Source: a virus. From it: DNA of 64,000 nt. Below the pieces are notes generated by a model. The model was not told the DNA's origin and searched no databases. It was given only the letters and a program-made list of their open reading frames with translations. Numbering within the stretch: position 1 is the first letter of the stretch; each line of letters starts with the position of its first letter. The stretch is taken from the IMG/VR virus record IMGVR_UViG_3300034158_000010, positions 1 to 64,000 of that record. One strand, given 5' to 3'. A program made the position numbers and the translations under genes. Of this stretch, positions 1 through 7,785 are shown in pieces.

Positions 1-25
1 CTCTTTTATAACCTAAGGAGTACAC

Positions 26-310
26 ATGAGTAACTCGGAGGAATGCAGCACAGAGAGTTCACTTTCTACCCTTGGTACGCTAATAGTGCTCATCTGCTTA
101 GGCGGTGGGTTATTCATGGCGGCAATCACTCAACCCAGTGATGTTAAGTACGTACGCGATGATGCAAACAAATGCGTACTGCTTTCCAAGGTTATAACGG
201 AAGGTCGAATGTACTGCGGTAAAGCCTGCACCACTGAAAAATACCGCCACGTGTGGCAATGTCCGGGTCGGTCAAATTTGACCATCGATTACTACGATAT
301 GGAGCGTTGA
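26..310 (+). CDS. small membrane protein, Cys-rich outer part
   Basis: 94 residues. One hydrophobic segment (about residues 16-35) is followed by a polar tail with four cysteines (about 50, 64, 68, 79). AAGGAG lies 7 bases before the ATG. The tail pattern VKYVRDDANKC then Y-x-C-x-G recurs in the gene at 671-940 (VKWVEDSRNGC), so the two look like paralogues. Probably a single-pass inner-membrane protein with a periplasmic, disulphide-capable domain. Function unknown; it heads a run of four further tiny membrane proteins. Confidence 0.7.
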   Translation: MSNSEECSTESSLSTLGTLIVLICLGGGLFMAAITQPSDVKYVRDDANKCVLLSKVITEGRMYCGKACTTEKYRHVWQCPGRSNLTIDYYDMER

Positions 311-311
311 A

Positions 312-557
312 ATGAGTTGGTCTTTTCTGTTTCACATGTTCAACTGGTTGGCCGTCATCGGCTACGGTTGTCTGTTAGCTTACTACTTCTGTGGTGGCTT
401 TCTGGTACGCGATTTGGTATGGCGTGCGTTCAGCCGAACGATGCTACCGGGTATCGCTTTGGCGTGGATGATCTCGCTGCTGTGTTTGGCAACGCATCTT
501 CTACTTGACATTCATGGCTACACTACCATCTGGTGGCCCAATGCTCCAGCTATTTGA
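312..557 (+). CDS. small two-helix membrane protein
   Basis: 81 residues, very hydrophobic, with likely membrane helices at about 10-30 and 45-66. It starts two bases after the stop of the previous gene and overlaps the next start, so it is probably translationally coupled. No recognised family. Confidence 0.65.
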   Translation: MSWSFLFHMFNWLAVIGYGCLLAYYFCGGFLVRDLVWRAFSRTMLPGIALAWMISLLCLATHLLLDIHGYTTIWWPNAPAI

Positions 558-660
558 TGAAGACGTTGATCGCTGTGTACGCGGTGATCCTTCGGGTGGC
601 GGTGCACTACTATTCATGGTAGTGCTCTGCATTGGTTTCATTTACTTACTGTGTCGCTAG
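541..660 (+). CDS. tiny membrane protein
   Basis: 39 residues. The acidic N-terminus (MLQLFDEDVD) is followed by one hydrophobic segment (about 22-37) and ends in CR. It overlaps the previous gene by 17 bases and ends 10 bases before the next start. No strong ribosome site is visible, so expression may depend on coupling. Supported by the membrane segment and tight packing only. Confidence 0.45.
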   Translation: MLQLFDEDVDRCVRGDPSGGGALLFMVVLCIGFIYLLCR

Positions 661-670
661 GAGATTCGGT

Positions 671-940
671 ATGAAGATATCAGATATACTGACCATTGGC
701 TTCTGCTTCTTGTTCGTCTGGTTCATCGTCATTCCATCTTTTACAGAAGACATCCGTCCTGAAAAGGTAAAGTGGGTCGAGGACAGCCGAAACGGTTGCA
801 CGGTACAGCAGCAGTTCCCGATCTACAACGAACAAGACCACGTCACCAAAGCTGAGTATGCTCCTAAGATCCTTACGATCTATAAGTGTAAGGGCGATGT
901 TGCAGCGGCTTTGATCCGTTCGCAAGAGGCGGTTAATTAA
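671..940 (+). CDS. small membrane protein, paralogue of the first gene
   Basis: 89 residues from the ATG at 671, chosen because TAGGAG sits 6 bases upstream; an earlier in-frame start at 632 lies inside the previous gene. N-terminal membrane helix at about 7-25, then a domain with VKWVEDSRNGC and YKCKG that matches the layout of the 26-310 product. Function unknown. Confidence 0.65.
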   Translation: MKISDILTIGFCFLFVWFIVIPSFTEDIRPEKVKWVEDSRNGCTVQQQFPIYNEQDHVTKAEYAPKILTIYKCKGDVAAALIRSQEAVN

Positions 941-1077
941 TGTCGTGGGAAGAAGAGTTTGAACCAGGTCCGCCGGGTAACCCCATGGACTTCTTCTGGT
1001 TGATGGTATTCGTTGCTAGTGGTGTGGGTACCATCTATCTGGTTACTAAATTCACAAATTTCCTGTTTGGAGCATAA
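940..1077 (+). CDS. tiny membrane protein
   Basis: 45 residues. Its ATG shares a base with the previous TAA stop. Acidic, proline-rich N-terminus (EEEFEPGPPGNP) and one membrane helix at about 17-37. Likely co-translated with the upstream gene. Confidence 0.5.
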   Translation: MSWEEEFEPGPPGNPMDFFWLMVFVASGVGTIYLVTKFTNFLFGA

Positions 1078-1079
1078 GC

Positions 1080-1373
1080 ATGTTTGATAAAGGTATGACA
1101 ACTGCATTTATGTCGCTACTGGGCCAGAACATGGCTCAACCGGCTGAAAAAGAATTGGTGATCCGCTGTAGCTTCAAAGGTATCACTTACGGCGGGCTGA
1201 CTACCATTGATTTGCCATACCGGTATACGTCATTCACTAATGCCCGTACCGCTAAGTCGGTCTTCCGGTCACTCGGTGAGGATGTACTAGACGTGATCCG
1301 CCGTGCGGGTGGCCGAATCAGTGATGAACAACGTCACACCGTAACCTTTGCGATCTGTGACGCCCGGAGCTAA
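1080..1373 (+). CDS. hypothetical protein
   Basis: 97 residues, soluble, no recognised domain. TTGGAGCATAAGC supplies a plausible ribosome site. It lies in the head-to-tail gene run, two bases before the next start. Confidence 0.6.
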   Translation: MFDKGMTTAFMSLLGQNMAQPAEKELVIRCSFKGITYGGLTTIDLPYRYTSFTNARTAKSVFRSLGEDVLDVIRRAGGRISDEQRHTVTFAICDARS

Positions 1374-1375
1374 GC

Positions 1376-1690
1376 ATGAGTCAATACGTAATCCGTTTCG
1401 GGTTAGGTGTGGATAATACTCAAGTGTACCTGAAGTCCTCGGGCTTCGGGTTGGGTACCACCGTAACTCAACGACAGGCTGTACTCTACGCATCTCGTAA
1501 AGAGGCTGCGGTTGTACAAGACCAGTTGTTAGCGATGTCCCCTAAGGATCTGAACAAGGTTATCCGTAAGGGTAAAGACTATTCCGATCATGTTTCCATC
1601 AGTGTGATCTCATGCTCCAATCCCCATGCGTCGGCACTTAATGTACGGCACAAACTTTACAACTACATGAAGGAACCAACCAATGTCTAA
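1376..1690 (+). CDS. hypothetical protein
   Basis: 104 residues, soluble, mildly basic. Starts two bases after the upstream stop and overlaps the next gene by 8 bases. No family recognised. Confidence 0.6.
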   Translation: MSQYVIRFGLGVDNTQVYLKSSGFGLGTTVTQRQAVLYASRKEAAVVQDQLLAMSPKDLNKVIRKGKDYSDHVSISVISCSNPHASALNVRHKLYNYMKEPTNV

Positions 1691-2189
1691 GCAATTCATC
1701 GTAACTCGTAACGTTGATGGTATCGTTAGCTTCCTTAACCCACAAGGTTACTGGGAAGCCGATAACTCGTACCTGATCCCTGAAGAACAGAAGGATGCTT
1801 ACTTCGATCAGATCACTGCCGGTATCGGTGCCGTTTATTTCTCGCAACAAAAAGCTGAAGACGGTTCGGGTTGGTCAACTCCTATTCAAATCGATCGGTT
1901 GGTAATTTGCCAGCAGGGTAAGCGAGTTGAGTTGGATATCGTGCATGCATTGGAAGACTATCCGACCATCGGGAACCAGGCATGTATCCTTCGCTTCTCC
2001 GATGACTCTGAGATGGAGTTCAGTTCGGGTTGGGTAGACGCAGCTTCCACCAGTCCTTTCTTCCATAAGGCACGCGTGTTCCCGATCAAGTCGGCTGAAG
2101 ACCTCGACCGTGTTAAAGCGCGTTTCGCACAACTGGATAACGGTATCACCCTCGACGTGCTGGTCATCTTCAAAGGTGTTAAGGAGTAA
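1683..2189 (+). CDS. hypothetical protein
   Basis: 168 residues. AAGGAACCAACC precedes the start. Mixed alpha/beta composition with a regular acidic pattern, no signal or membrane segment, no recognised domain. Part of the same operon as its neighbours. Confidence 0.65.
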   Translation: MSKQFIVTRNVDGIVSFLNPQGYWEADNSYLIPEEQKDAYFDQITAGIGAVYFSQQKAEDGSGWSTPIQIDRLVICQQGKRVELDIVHALEDYPTIGNQACILRFSDDSEMEFSSGWVDAASTSPFFHKARVFPIKSAEDLDRVKARFAQLDNGITLDVLVIFKGVKE

Positions 2190-2192
2190 GTT

Positions 2193-3014
2193 ATGCATCG
2201 CAACTGCGTCTATGTCGATTACCTGGCTATCACCGATGTCGAAGCTAAAGCGGATGTTCGGACATTCATGTTCGAATACATCATCCAGAACCCTAACAGT
2301 ATCCGTCGTGCGGGTACCGATGTGTTCGACAGTAACGAGCTGTTTATCTTCGACCTCCAGCATGACTACAGTAATTTCCGTGGTAAGTTCACTGCTTTTG
2401 CTGATCAGCAACCCGCTGCAAAGTTCGTCCATCACTTCACGGCCAGTTATCCTGAACCACGTGTAATGGTGAACAATGACAAGGCTAACGGGTTACATGT
2501 ACTCGTGCGACCTGGTGACACTGTGTCATGTTTGGGACATAGCAGTAAGTTAGGCGTACAAGACCATGGTTACTACCCTGCGTCGCTGCCACCCAAAGGT
2601 CGTTACATCGGTGAGATCGCTAAACTCTGGGTCGCTGGTTCTAGCCATGCGGTTTGGAAAGCCACTAAAATGCTGCGTTACGAATTGACTCGTGAACGTG
2701 CAGGTATGGCACATTGGTGTATCGAAGATGCATTGGAGCTGGCTGCTAAGAAACTGGGTGATTATGCTGAGATTGGCATTTTGTCCAAACGTGGGGATCT
2801 GTACCGTATTACCTCGACTGGGGTAAAGGTGAACGAGTATGCAGATGATGCTCAGATTCTGGAAGCTTACGCTTGGCGCTTCCAAATCTTTAAGACTGAT
2901 CGCGTGAGCAACTGCATCTCCAAAGAAAAGCATTGCCTCAGTCCTTTCCATCAGGCTCTGCGCGGTGCTGCCCATATGTCCGCAATCCAACGTAACGAGG
3001 CGGGGTTCATCTAA
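2193..3014 (+). CDS. hypothetical protein, possible paralogue of the next gene
   Basis: 273 residues. Ribosome site AAGGAG at 2180-2185. The C-terminal half reads AGSSHAVWKATKMLR, later ILSKRGDLYRITSTGVKV, the same order of elements as AGAHNQVRKAKRR and LVTTEGLVLEVTGNRMKW in the gene at 3052-3897. The two therefore probably share a domain of unknown function. Confidence 0.65.
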   Translation: MHRNCVYVDYLAITDVEAKADVRTFMFEYIIQNPNSIRRAGTDVFDSNELFIFDLQHDYSNFRGKFTAFADQQPAAKFVHHFTASYPEPRVMVNNDKANGLHVLVRPGDTVSCLGHSSKLGVQDHGYYPASLPPKGRYIGEIAKLWVAGSSHAVWKATKMLRYELTRERAGMAHWCIEDALELAAKKLGDYAEIGILSKRGDLYRITSTGVKVNEYADDAQILEAYAWRFQIFKTDRVSNCISKEKHCLSPFHQALRGAAHMSAIQRNEAGFI

Positions 3015-3051
3015 CCCTGCTTCACCCAACTACCTAAAAGGAATATTTACA

Positions 3052-3897
3052 ATGAATCGTGACGTCTATTATATCGATCGTAAAATGCCACTGCCTTTAC
3101 TGCTGGCTTACCACAACGCAATCTTGCAGACCAATACTCGCCGTAGCGGTAAAGTACTTAAGACTGATCACGTTCGTGTACTGGACGTCAATCATTCTGC
3201 TTACGACTGCCAGTACGATGGGGCGATCATCTTCAAAGACGATCGTGCCGAACAGTGCTTCAAGGATGTCTGCGAAGATAACGGCCTTGACGTCCACGCT
3301 GAGCTGCTTTGGGAACGTACCCCTTACGTGTCTGAGCGTGTGATGCTGGAGTTGAAGGGTGACGGTCGTATGGCTGTCTGGCACCATCACACTGATGACT
3401 TCGTGTGGTTGACGGGTGATCAAGTCTGTCCTCGTCCACTGTACATCGACAATGGTGTTACGCAGGAGCTGAGTTTCACTGACGTGATCTTTGCTGGGGC
3501 GCATAATCAAGTGCGTAAAGCTAAGCGTCGTTATGCGCGGTTGGTACGCTGTGTGCAAACTGAAAGCCAGTACAACTACAATGCTCGTACCGGTATGACA
3601 CCACGTGACTGGGAATATATCGTTTCGGGGATGCATCGTGCAACCATCTATCTGGTTACCACTGAGGGCTTGGTCCTCGAAGTAACTGGTAATCGGATGA
3701 AGTGGGTCCGTCCTACTGGGTTGCCTGCCGAATACTTGAAGTATCCTCAATTGGCAGAAGCGGGTTGGGTACGCAAGCGAGTGGAAGCTAACCTGAGGGC
3801 ATACAGCCGTGTTCACCACTCACCATCCCCTAGTCCATTCGTGGATTCGGTTACTGGTGTTGTGTTGACCAGTAAAGTTGAACTGGATCGTGACTAA
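3052..3897 (+). CDS. hypothetical protein, possible paralogue of the previous gene
   Basis: 281 residues from the ATG at 3052; AAAAGGAATATTTACA before it resembles the leaders of several genes in this region. The C-terminal block (residues about 190-245) resembles the 2193-3014 product, and a shorter version (KLFIYQSGNRMW) occurs in the 5247-5699 product. It ends just before a terminator, so it closes the first operon. Confidence 0.65.
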   Translation: MNRDVYYIDRKMPLPLLLAYHNAILQTNTRRSGKVLKTDHVRVLDVNHSAYDCQYDGAIIFKDDRAEQCFKDVCEDNGLDVHAELLWERTPYVSERVMLELKGDGRMAVWHHHTDDFVWLTGDQVCPRPLYIDNGVTQELSFTDVIFAGAHNQVRKAKRRYARLVRCVQTESQYNYNARTGMTPRDWEYIVSGMHRATIYLVTTEGLVLEVTGNRMKWVRPTGLPAEYLKYPQLAEAGWVRKRVEANLRAYSRVHHSPSPSPFVDSVTGVVLTSKVELDRD

Positions 3898-3903
3898 ATA
3901 AAC

Positions 3904-3927
3904 AGCCAGCCTTCGGGCTGGCTTTAT
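3904..3927 (+). terminator. intrinsic terminator
   Basis: AGCCAGCC and GGCTGGCT form an 8-bp stem around a TTCG loop, followed by TTTATG. It lies 7 bases after the stop of the 3052-3897 gene. The T run is short, as in most terminators of this window. Confidence 0.8.
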
Positions 3928-3943
3928 GACGGAGTATAGAAAC

Positions 3944-4843
3944 ATGCTGTGCAAAGAGAAGATTCAAAAGTGGCTAGAAGCCCGTGGTTGGTCTATCCCT
4001 GAGGAAGCTAACTGCGGGGACTGTGAGAACTTTGCACAAGACTTCCAGTCTGACATTCCAGGTGCTGAGTTGTATGGCGCTGAAGAATTCGACGGTCCCG
4101 ATACCGAGTGGGCGGGTCATATCTGGCTGTATGACGGTAAGCTGCATTACGATTCAGAATCCCCTGAAGGTGTGGCTGACTGGAAAGACCTTAAGTTCTA
4201 CCGTCGTATGGCACGCCGTAAAATTTGGGAAGCGTGGCGTACAGATGTTAAATTCAGTGAAACCCATTTGGAGTGGGAGGCGTTGGCAAAATCAATCGCC
4301 GAACAACCAATGATTAGCCGGACTGTTACTGCACGTATGCCACGTGACTGTGATGGCACCAGTTCAATCATGCGTTCTACCTGTGATGGTATCTACCCAA
4401 TTCGCCAAGGAATCCATATGAAAAAGTCTAACCCTACAATCGTAGCCGTAACCAGTCGTAAGATCGATCGCCGTGAACCAGAAGCTCGTGAGCTGATTGC
4501 ATTCCTCAAGACGCTACCGGTTGACCAAGTACGTATGAACCTCGTTTATCAGGTACTCGTGGGCAACATGGACAAACATCCATGCGTAGAACGCCTTACA
4601 TCGCTTGCCCTGAGTGAGTTCGATGTGAAGGTGGGTAATGACTTCAACTTCATGCGTGTATCGGTGTATCCAACTGAGAAGAAGTTCTTCTGCACCTACA
4701 TGGAATACGTTGGTCAAACCGATGATGACGTAGCCCATTACGAACCTTTCATGACTGAGAAGTTCGAACACGTGGTCGATGCATTCGTCGCCTTCAAGAA
4801 GCGCTTCACTTCCGGCAACCCTTATCGAGCGTCCAGCCAATGA
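3944..4843 (+). CDS. probable two-part protein, with an internal start
   Basis: 299 residues. Start chosen at 3944 because GGAG lies 10 bases before it. Residues about 25-90 contain CGDCENFAQDF, then HIWLYDGKLHYDSESPEGV; a Cys early and a His-x-Trp plus Asp/Glu later is reminiscent of papain-like fold enzymes, but this is only a resemblance. Residue 159 is an in-frame ATG at 4418 with AAGGAATCCAT directly before it, the same kind of leader that opens separate genes here. The protein may be a fusion of two former genes, or both forms may be made. Confidence 0.6.
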   Translation: MLCKEKIQKWLEARGWSIPEEANCGDCENFAQDFQSDIPGAELYGAEEFDGPDTEWAGHIWLYDGKLHYDSESPEGVADWKDLKFYRRMARRKIWEAWRTDVKFSETHLEWEALAKSIAEQPMISRTVTARMPRDCDGTSSIMRSTCDGIYPIRQGIHMKKSNPTIVAVTSRKIDRREPEARELIAFLKTLPVDQVRMNLVYQVLVGNMDKHPCVERLTSLALSEFDVKVGNDFNFMRVSVYPTEKKFFCTYMEYVGQTDDDVAHYEPFMTEKFEHVVDAFVAFKKRFTSGNPYRASSQ

Positions 4844-5025
4844 AAGCCGCTATCCTGGCAATGTTGATCATTGTCACCACCGGTCTATGGGTATTCAGCG
4901 TCGTCAGTATCATGGACCGTAAGGTTCCACAGGAACTTAAAGCTACACAACTCAAGTTCCTGATCTGCGCTCTGTGCCTCATGACACCACTCACCATTGC
5001 CTATGGCACCTACTTCGGTAAATAG
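4840..5025 (+). CDS. small two-helix membrane protein
   Basis: 61 residues with hydrophobic segments at about 3-23 and 40-57. The ATG overlaps the previous TGA (ATGA), indicating coupling. Function unknown. Confidence 0.6.
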   Translation: MKAAILAMLIIVTTGLWVFSVVSIMDRKVPQELKATQLKFLICALCLMTPLTIAYGTYFGK

Positions 5026-5026
5026 C

Positions 5027-5236
5027 ATGTCAACCATCCCTGAAGACGGCGTATACGCCAGCAAGTCCCACGGTACCAAGTTCAACCCCGACCGTGACGT
5101 TTACATCCAGAACGGTACTGTTCGTCTGGTCTATGACGATTGTAAGTATACGTGGGGGTTCAACAACTTCTTCAACGTTAATACCTTGGGTAAGCGTTTG
5201 CGCGACCTTCCTAAAGACTTCGATATCTACAAATAA
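5027..5236 (+). CDS. hypothetical small protein
   Basis: 69 residues. Start placed at 5027, immediately after the upstream TAG; an in-frame ATG at 4997 would lie within the upstream gene. Polar, aromatic-rich, no recognised domain. Confidence 0.55.
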   Translation: MSTIPEDGVYASKSHGTKFNPDRDVYIQNGTVRLVYDDCKYTWGFNNFFNVNTLGKRLRDLPKDFDIYK

Positions 5237-5246
5237 GGAGTGACCC

Positions 5247-5699
5247 TTGTCTTTCTTCTTAAAGATCTCTGGTGACCGCATGTCATTCGGTGGGTTGAAG
5301 TCTATCCCTCAGGACTACGACTATATCTCCACTACCGCCGCAAGTGTGTTCGTAACTAATGAGGGCGATTTTATCTATCCCATTGGTATCTGGGCAATTG
5401 GCTCGACTATGCGGACGGGCCATGCAAAAGGCTATCTACATGGGAAACAGGTTATACGTGAGGACCACGTGCTTTACCTGGCTGACAGTCAAGCTGACCT
5501 TCAGATTCTGGTAGCCAGTGAGGATAAGTTGTTTATCTATCAGTCTGGTAATCGGATGTGGCAACCGATGGAAGAAGGTTCTCTTTACTACGGCCTGAAC
5601 GTGGATATGGAGACAGCCAATAAATACATCGCTGCCGCTAAGAATGGCTCTAATCTAAAACCGTGGGCAGTGGTCAGTACCCACATTGATCGTTACTGA
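5247..5699 (+). CDS. hypothetical protein, TTG start
   Basis: 150 residues. The start is taken as TTG at 5247 because AAGGAG lies 6 bases before it; the first ATG (5280) has no such site. KLFIYQSGNRMW near residue 108 resembles a stretch in the 3052-3897 product, suggesting a shared small domain. Function unknown. Confidence 0.55.
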   Translation: MSFFLKISGDRMSFGGLKSIPQDYDYISTTAASVFVTNEGDFIYPIGIWAIGSTMRTGHAKGYLHGKQVIREDHVLYLADSQADLQILVASEDKLFIYQSGNRMWQPMEEGSLYYGLNVDMETANKYIAAAKNGSNLKPWAVVSTHIDRY

Positions 5700-5707
5700 G
5701 GTGACTA

Positions 5708-6154
5708 ATGTCGATTGTATTGCACTACGATAAAAAGCGTGTCTCCTACGCTTATGCGGCTAATGACGATGTGTCGATCACATTGTTACCGTTCGATGAA
5801 CGTGTAGTTAACTACGTTTATCAGAATGGGATGACTGATCGCATTCAGCACATGTTCTTCATTGGTGATTACCAAGTCGCTGTGCCACTGTTTCACCACT
5901 TCGAAACGGTTGAGGACATTACAGCTGAGGCTATCCTTAAAGCGATCGGTGATACTGATGTTACCATAGTGGTCATTACTGAAGAGAAGATTAATCACTT
6001 CTCTCGGTTGAATCACTTCGGTAGTGTCATCGGTAATGTAATGACCTTTAACTTTGGTAATGTGGATACCAGTAAAGAATCGTATTACTCTGGTCACAGT
6101 AGTGAGTATGATTTTAACTGGTTACTCATCAAGTCTACACTGCCAGTTAATTAA
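5708..6154 (+). CDS. hypothetical protein
   Basis: 148 residues, soluble, with alternating hydrophobic strands (about 100-130). GAGGTGACTA provides the ribosome site, overlapping the previous stop region. No family recognised. Confidence 0.6.
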   Translation: MSIVLHYDKKRVSYAYAANDDVSITLLPFDERVVNYVYQNGMTDRIQHMFFIGDYQVAVPLFHHFETVEDITAEAILKAIGDTDVTIVVITEEKINHFSRLNHFGSVIGNVMTFNFGNVDTSKESYYSGHSSEYDFNWLLIKSTLPVN

Positions 6155-6171
6155 TACCTGTGGGTAGGATA

Positions 6172-6240
6172 TAATGAGGGACTGAGTGTTCCTCTTTATT
6201 TCTTTTCTATTTAGGGAGTGTTGCTATAGCAACCTCATTA
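6172..6240 (+). repeat. nested inverted repeats in an intergenic gap
   Basis: TAATGAGG (6172-6179) is repeated inverted as CCTCATTA (6233-6240). Inside it lies a perfect 14-base palindrome GTTGCTATAGCAAC at 6220-6233. Between them is a pyrimidine-rich stretch. TATAAT at 6170-6175 looks like a bacterial -10 box but has no good -35. The gap may hold a leader hairpin or a binding site for the gene at 6264. Confidence 0.4.
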
Positions 6241-6263
6241 TCTCTTTACTTAGGAGTACTGTC

Positions 6264-6545
6264 ATGATGGATGCAACACGCTACATGCTTGATAATACCG
6301 ATGCATTCATTGCTAAGGTATTTGAGGGTGATCAACGTTACATTGATGCGTGCAGTGGTATGATCGCTGCACATGGTGATAAATCGGATCAGTATCGTGA
6401 ATACTGGCATAGCTCGGGTATGGATTTCAAGAAAGCTCAAATCATCTACTTCCTCACGTTTACCAAACTGATGGAGCGTCCTAAACACCAGTCAAAAGAA
6501 TGGGTTGTGGATAACTACGATAAATATGCCCCACTGTTACCTTAA
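6264..6545 (+). CDS. hypothetical small protein
   Basis: 93 residues from the ATG at 6264, preceded by TTAGGAGTACTGTC. The reading frame is open back to 6186, but that upstream part covers the palindromic gap and has no ribosome site. Helical, charged; no recognised domain. Confidence 0.6.
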   Translation: MMDATRYMLDNTDAFIAKVFEGDQRYIDACSGMIAAHGDKSDQYREYWHSSGMDFKKAQIIYFLTFTKLMERPKHQSKEWVVDNYDKYAPLLP

Positions 6546-6553
6546 GGATCATC

Positions 6554-6778
6554 ATGCGTATTCAAAAATACCTTGACATTGACCGTATTGGTTACGGATA
6601 TATACTCACCGTCAAACATACTGTGAACAAGAAGCAAGAACCTGTGGAAACAATCATGCAGGTTCAACACCTTGGTCCAGTAGATCACTGGCAACTGGTT
6701 GTAGATTATCGTGATCTGGAACTGTGGCCTCGGTGTAAAGAGTCTGGTGACCAAGACCGCTTCATGCACCAATACTAA
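6554..6778 (+). CDS. hypothetical small protein
   Basis: 74 residues, soluble, beta-rich pattern. AAGGATCATC precedes the start. It closes a short run before the paralogue group that starts at 6804. Confidence 0.55.
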   Translation: MRIQKYLDIDRIGYGYILTVKHTVNKKQEPVETIMQVQHLGPVDHWQLVVDYRDLELWPRCKESGDQDRFMHQY

Positions 6779-6803
6779 TCCCCTCCGTCAAGGAATCTTA
6801 CAA

Positions 6804-7709
6804 ATGTCGAACAACTCCGTAATGCTGCGTCTGGCCTATTCCAATGAAGTGGTTAACCGTACCAGCATGGTCGATGAAATCAATTTCTTGTTGGACCTCA
6901 ACAAGCTGTTGGATCAACATAAACACCTGGGTGTGCACAACGACTCGGTAACGCCGATTATTACTCACGAACGTGAAGGTGAGTTCGGTGCTAACGTCAA
7001 CCTCAAGTTCGTGATCCGTCACCGTAAAGGCGTGCTCTATGAGTACTCCCGGCTGCATTACCTGCTGATGGAAATCGCTGAGCTGTGCGAACGTTACAAG
7101 GATAAGTTCATCCGTATGGAGCGCTATCTCGAGATCGCTACCATGAAGCAGCCTTGGGCGCTGGTAGCAGGTCCACAGTCGTGCCTGATGCGTAAGGGTG
7201 CAGCTACTTGGAACGCTACCGGTGATAACGTACCAGCCTTCGTCAACATGCATCAGCAAACCGATGGGTTGGTTGTAATGGGTGAACCTAAGGCGGTTGA
7301 GCATTTCCGTCGTGTATGGGAATTCCACACCCGGACGTACTTTGAAAGCATGGACCCGGACGAGCGTGCAGAGCTGGAGGTGATGGGTACTCACTACGGC
7401 ACCGACCTGTGTATCTCTACCCTGCGACTACTGCATCCAAATATCAAATGGGAGCACCTGCTGATCTGGGCACACGCCATGAACATCCCAGGCAACGAAG
7501 GATGGTATGTCACTAACCTCGATCACACCGATCCGTGGTTGCTGGCAGGCGTGCAGTACGTTAATCGTCATGGCGAGACTATGATTGGTCAACACCTTCC
7601 TTACACCCCACTGATCAACAACTTCCGTGGTGCAGACTTGCGTTTCTTCAAAGACCTTGAAGTCGTAGGTTTTGATACCACCGAGGCCACTGTGTCGTTG
7701 GATGACTAA
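6804..7709 (+). CDS. hypothetical protein, member of a three-gene family
   Basis: 301 residues; start at 6804 with CAAGGAATCTTACAA before it. Residues about 145-230 read EIATMKQPWALV then VVMGEPKAVEHFRRVWEF. The genes at 7786-8742 and 9093-9959 keep the same order of elements (xPW..., then VGE(P/D).A with a following helix). The three are probably diverged copies. Function unknown. A terminator follows. Confidence 0.65.
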   Translation: MSNNSVMLRLAYSNEVVNRTSMVDEINFLLDLNKLLDQHKHLGVHNDSVTPIITHEREGEFGANVNLKFVIRHRKGVLYEYSRLHYLLMEIAELCERYKDKFIRMERYLEIATMKQPWALVAGPQSCLMRKGAATWNATGDNVPAFVNMHQQTDGLVVMGEPKAVEHFRRVWEFHTRTYFESMDPDERAELEVMGTHYGTDLCISTLRLLHPNIKWEHLLIWAHAMNIPGNEGWYVTNLDHTDPWLLAGVQYVNRHGETMIGQHLPYTPLINNFRGADLRFFKDLEVVGFDTTEATVSLDD

Positions 7710-7716
7710 ATAAATT

Positions 7717-7741
7717 GGGTTCCGTAATGGAACCCTTTTTA
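7717..7741 (+). terminator. intrinsic terminator
   Basis: GGGTTCC and GGAACCC pair around GTAAT and are followed by TTTTTA. It lies 7 bases downstream of the 6804-7709 stop and just before a promoter-like site, so it separates two transcription units. Confidence 0.85.
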
Positions 7742-7745
7742 TACC

Positions 7746-7763
7746 TATATCACCCTTATGAAT
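7746..7763 (+). promoter_or_regulatory. variant early-type promoter
   Basis: TATATCAC, four free bases, then ATGAAT. This matches the TATATTAC-N4-RTGWAT pattern of the clear early promoters of this window with one change. It lies directly after a terminator and 33 bases before the next ATG, the usual distance here. Weaker than the others. Confidence 0.5.
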
Positions 7764-7785
7764 CTTAACAGTCAGGAGTACTACA

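Noticed and set aside
6147-6175. TATAAT at 6170 as a host-type promoter
   Set aside because: The -35 position (TTAATT) is poor, and other transcription starts here use the TATATTAC pattern.
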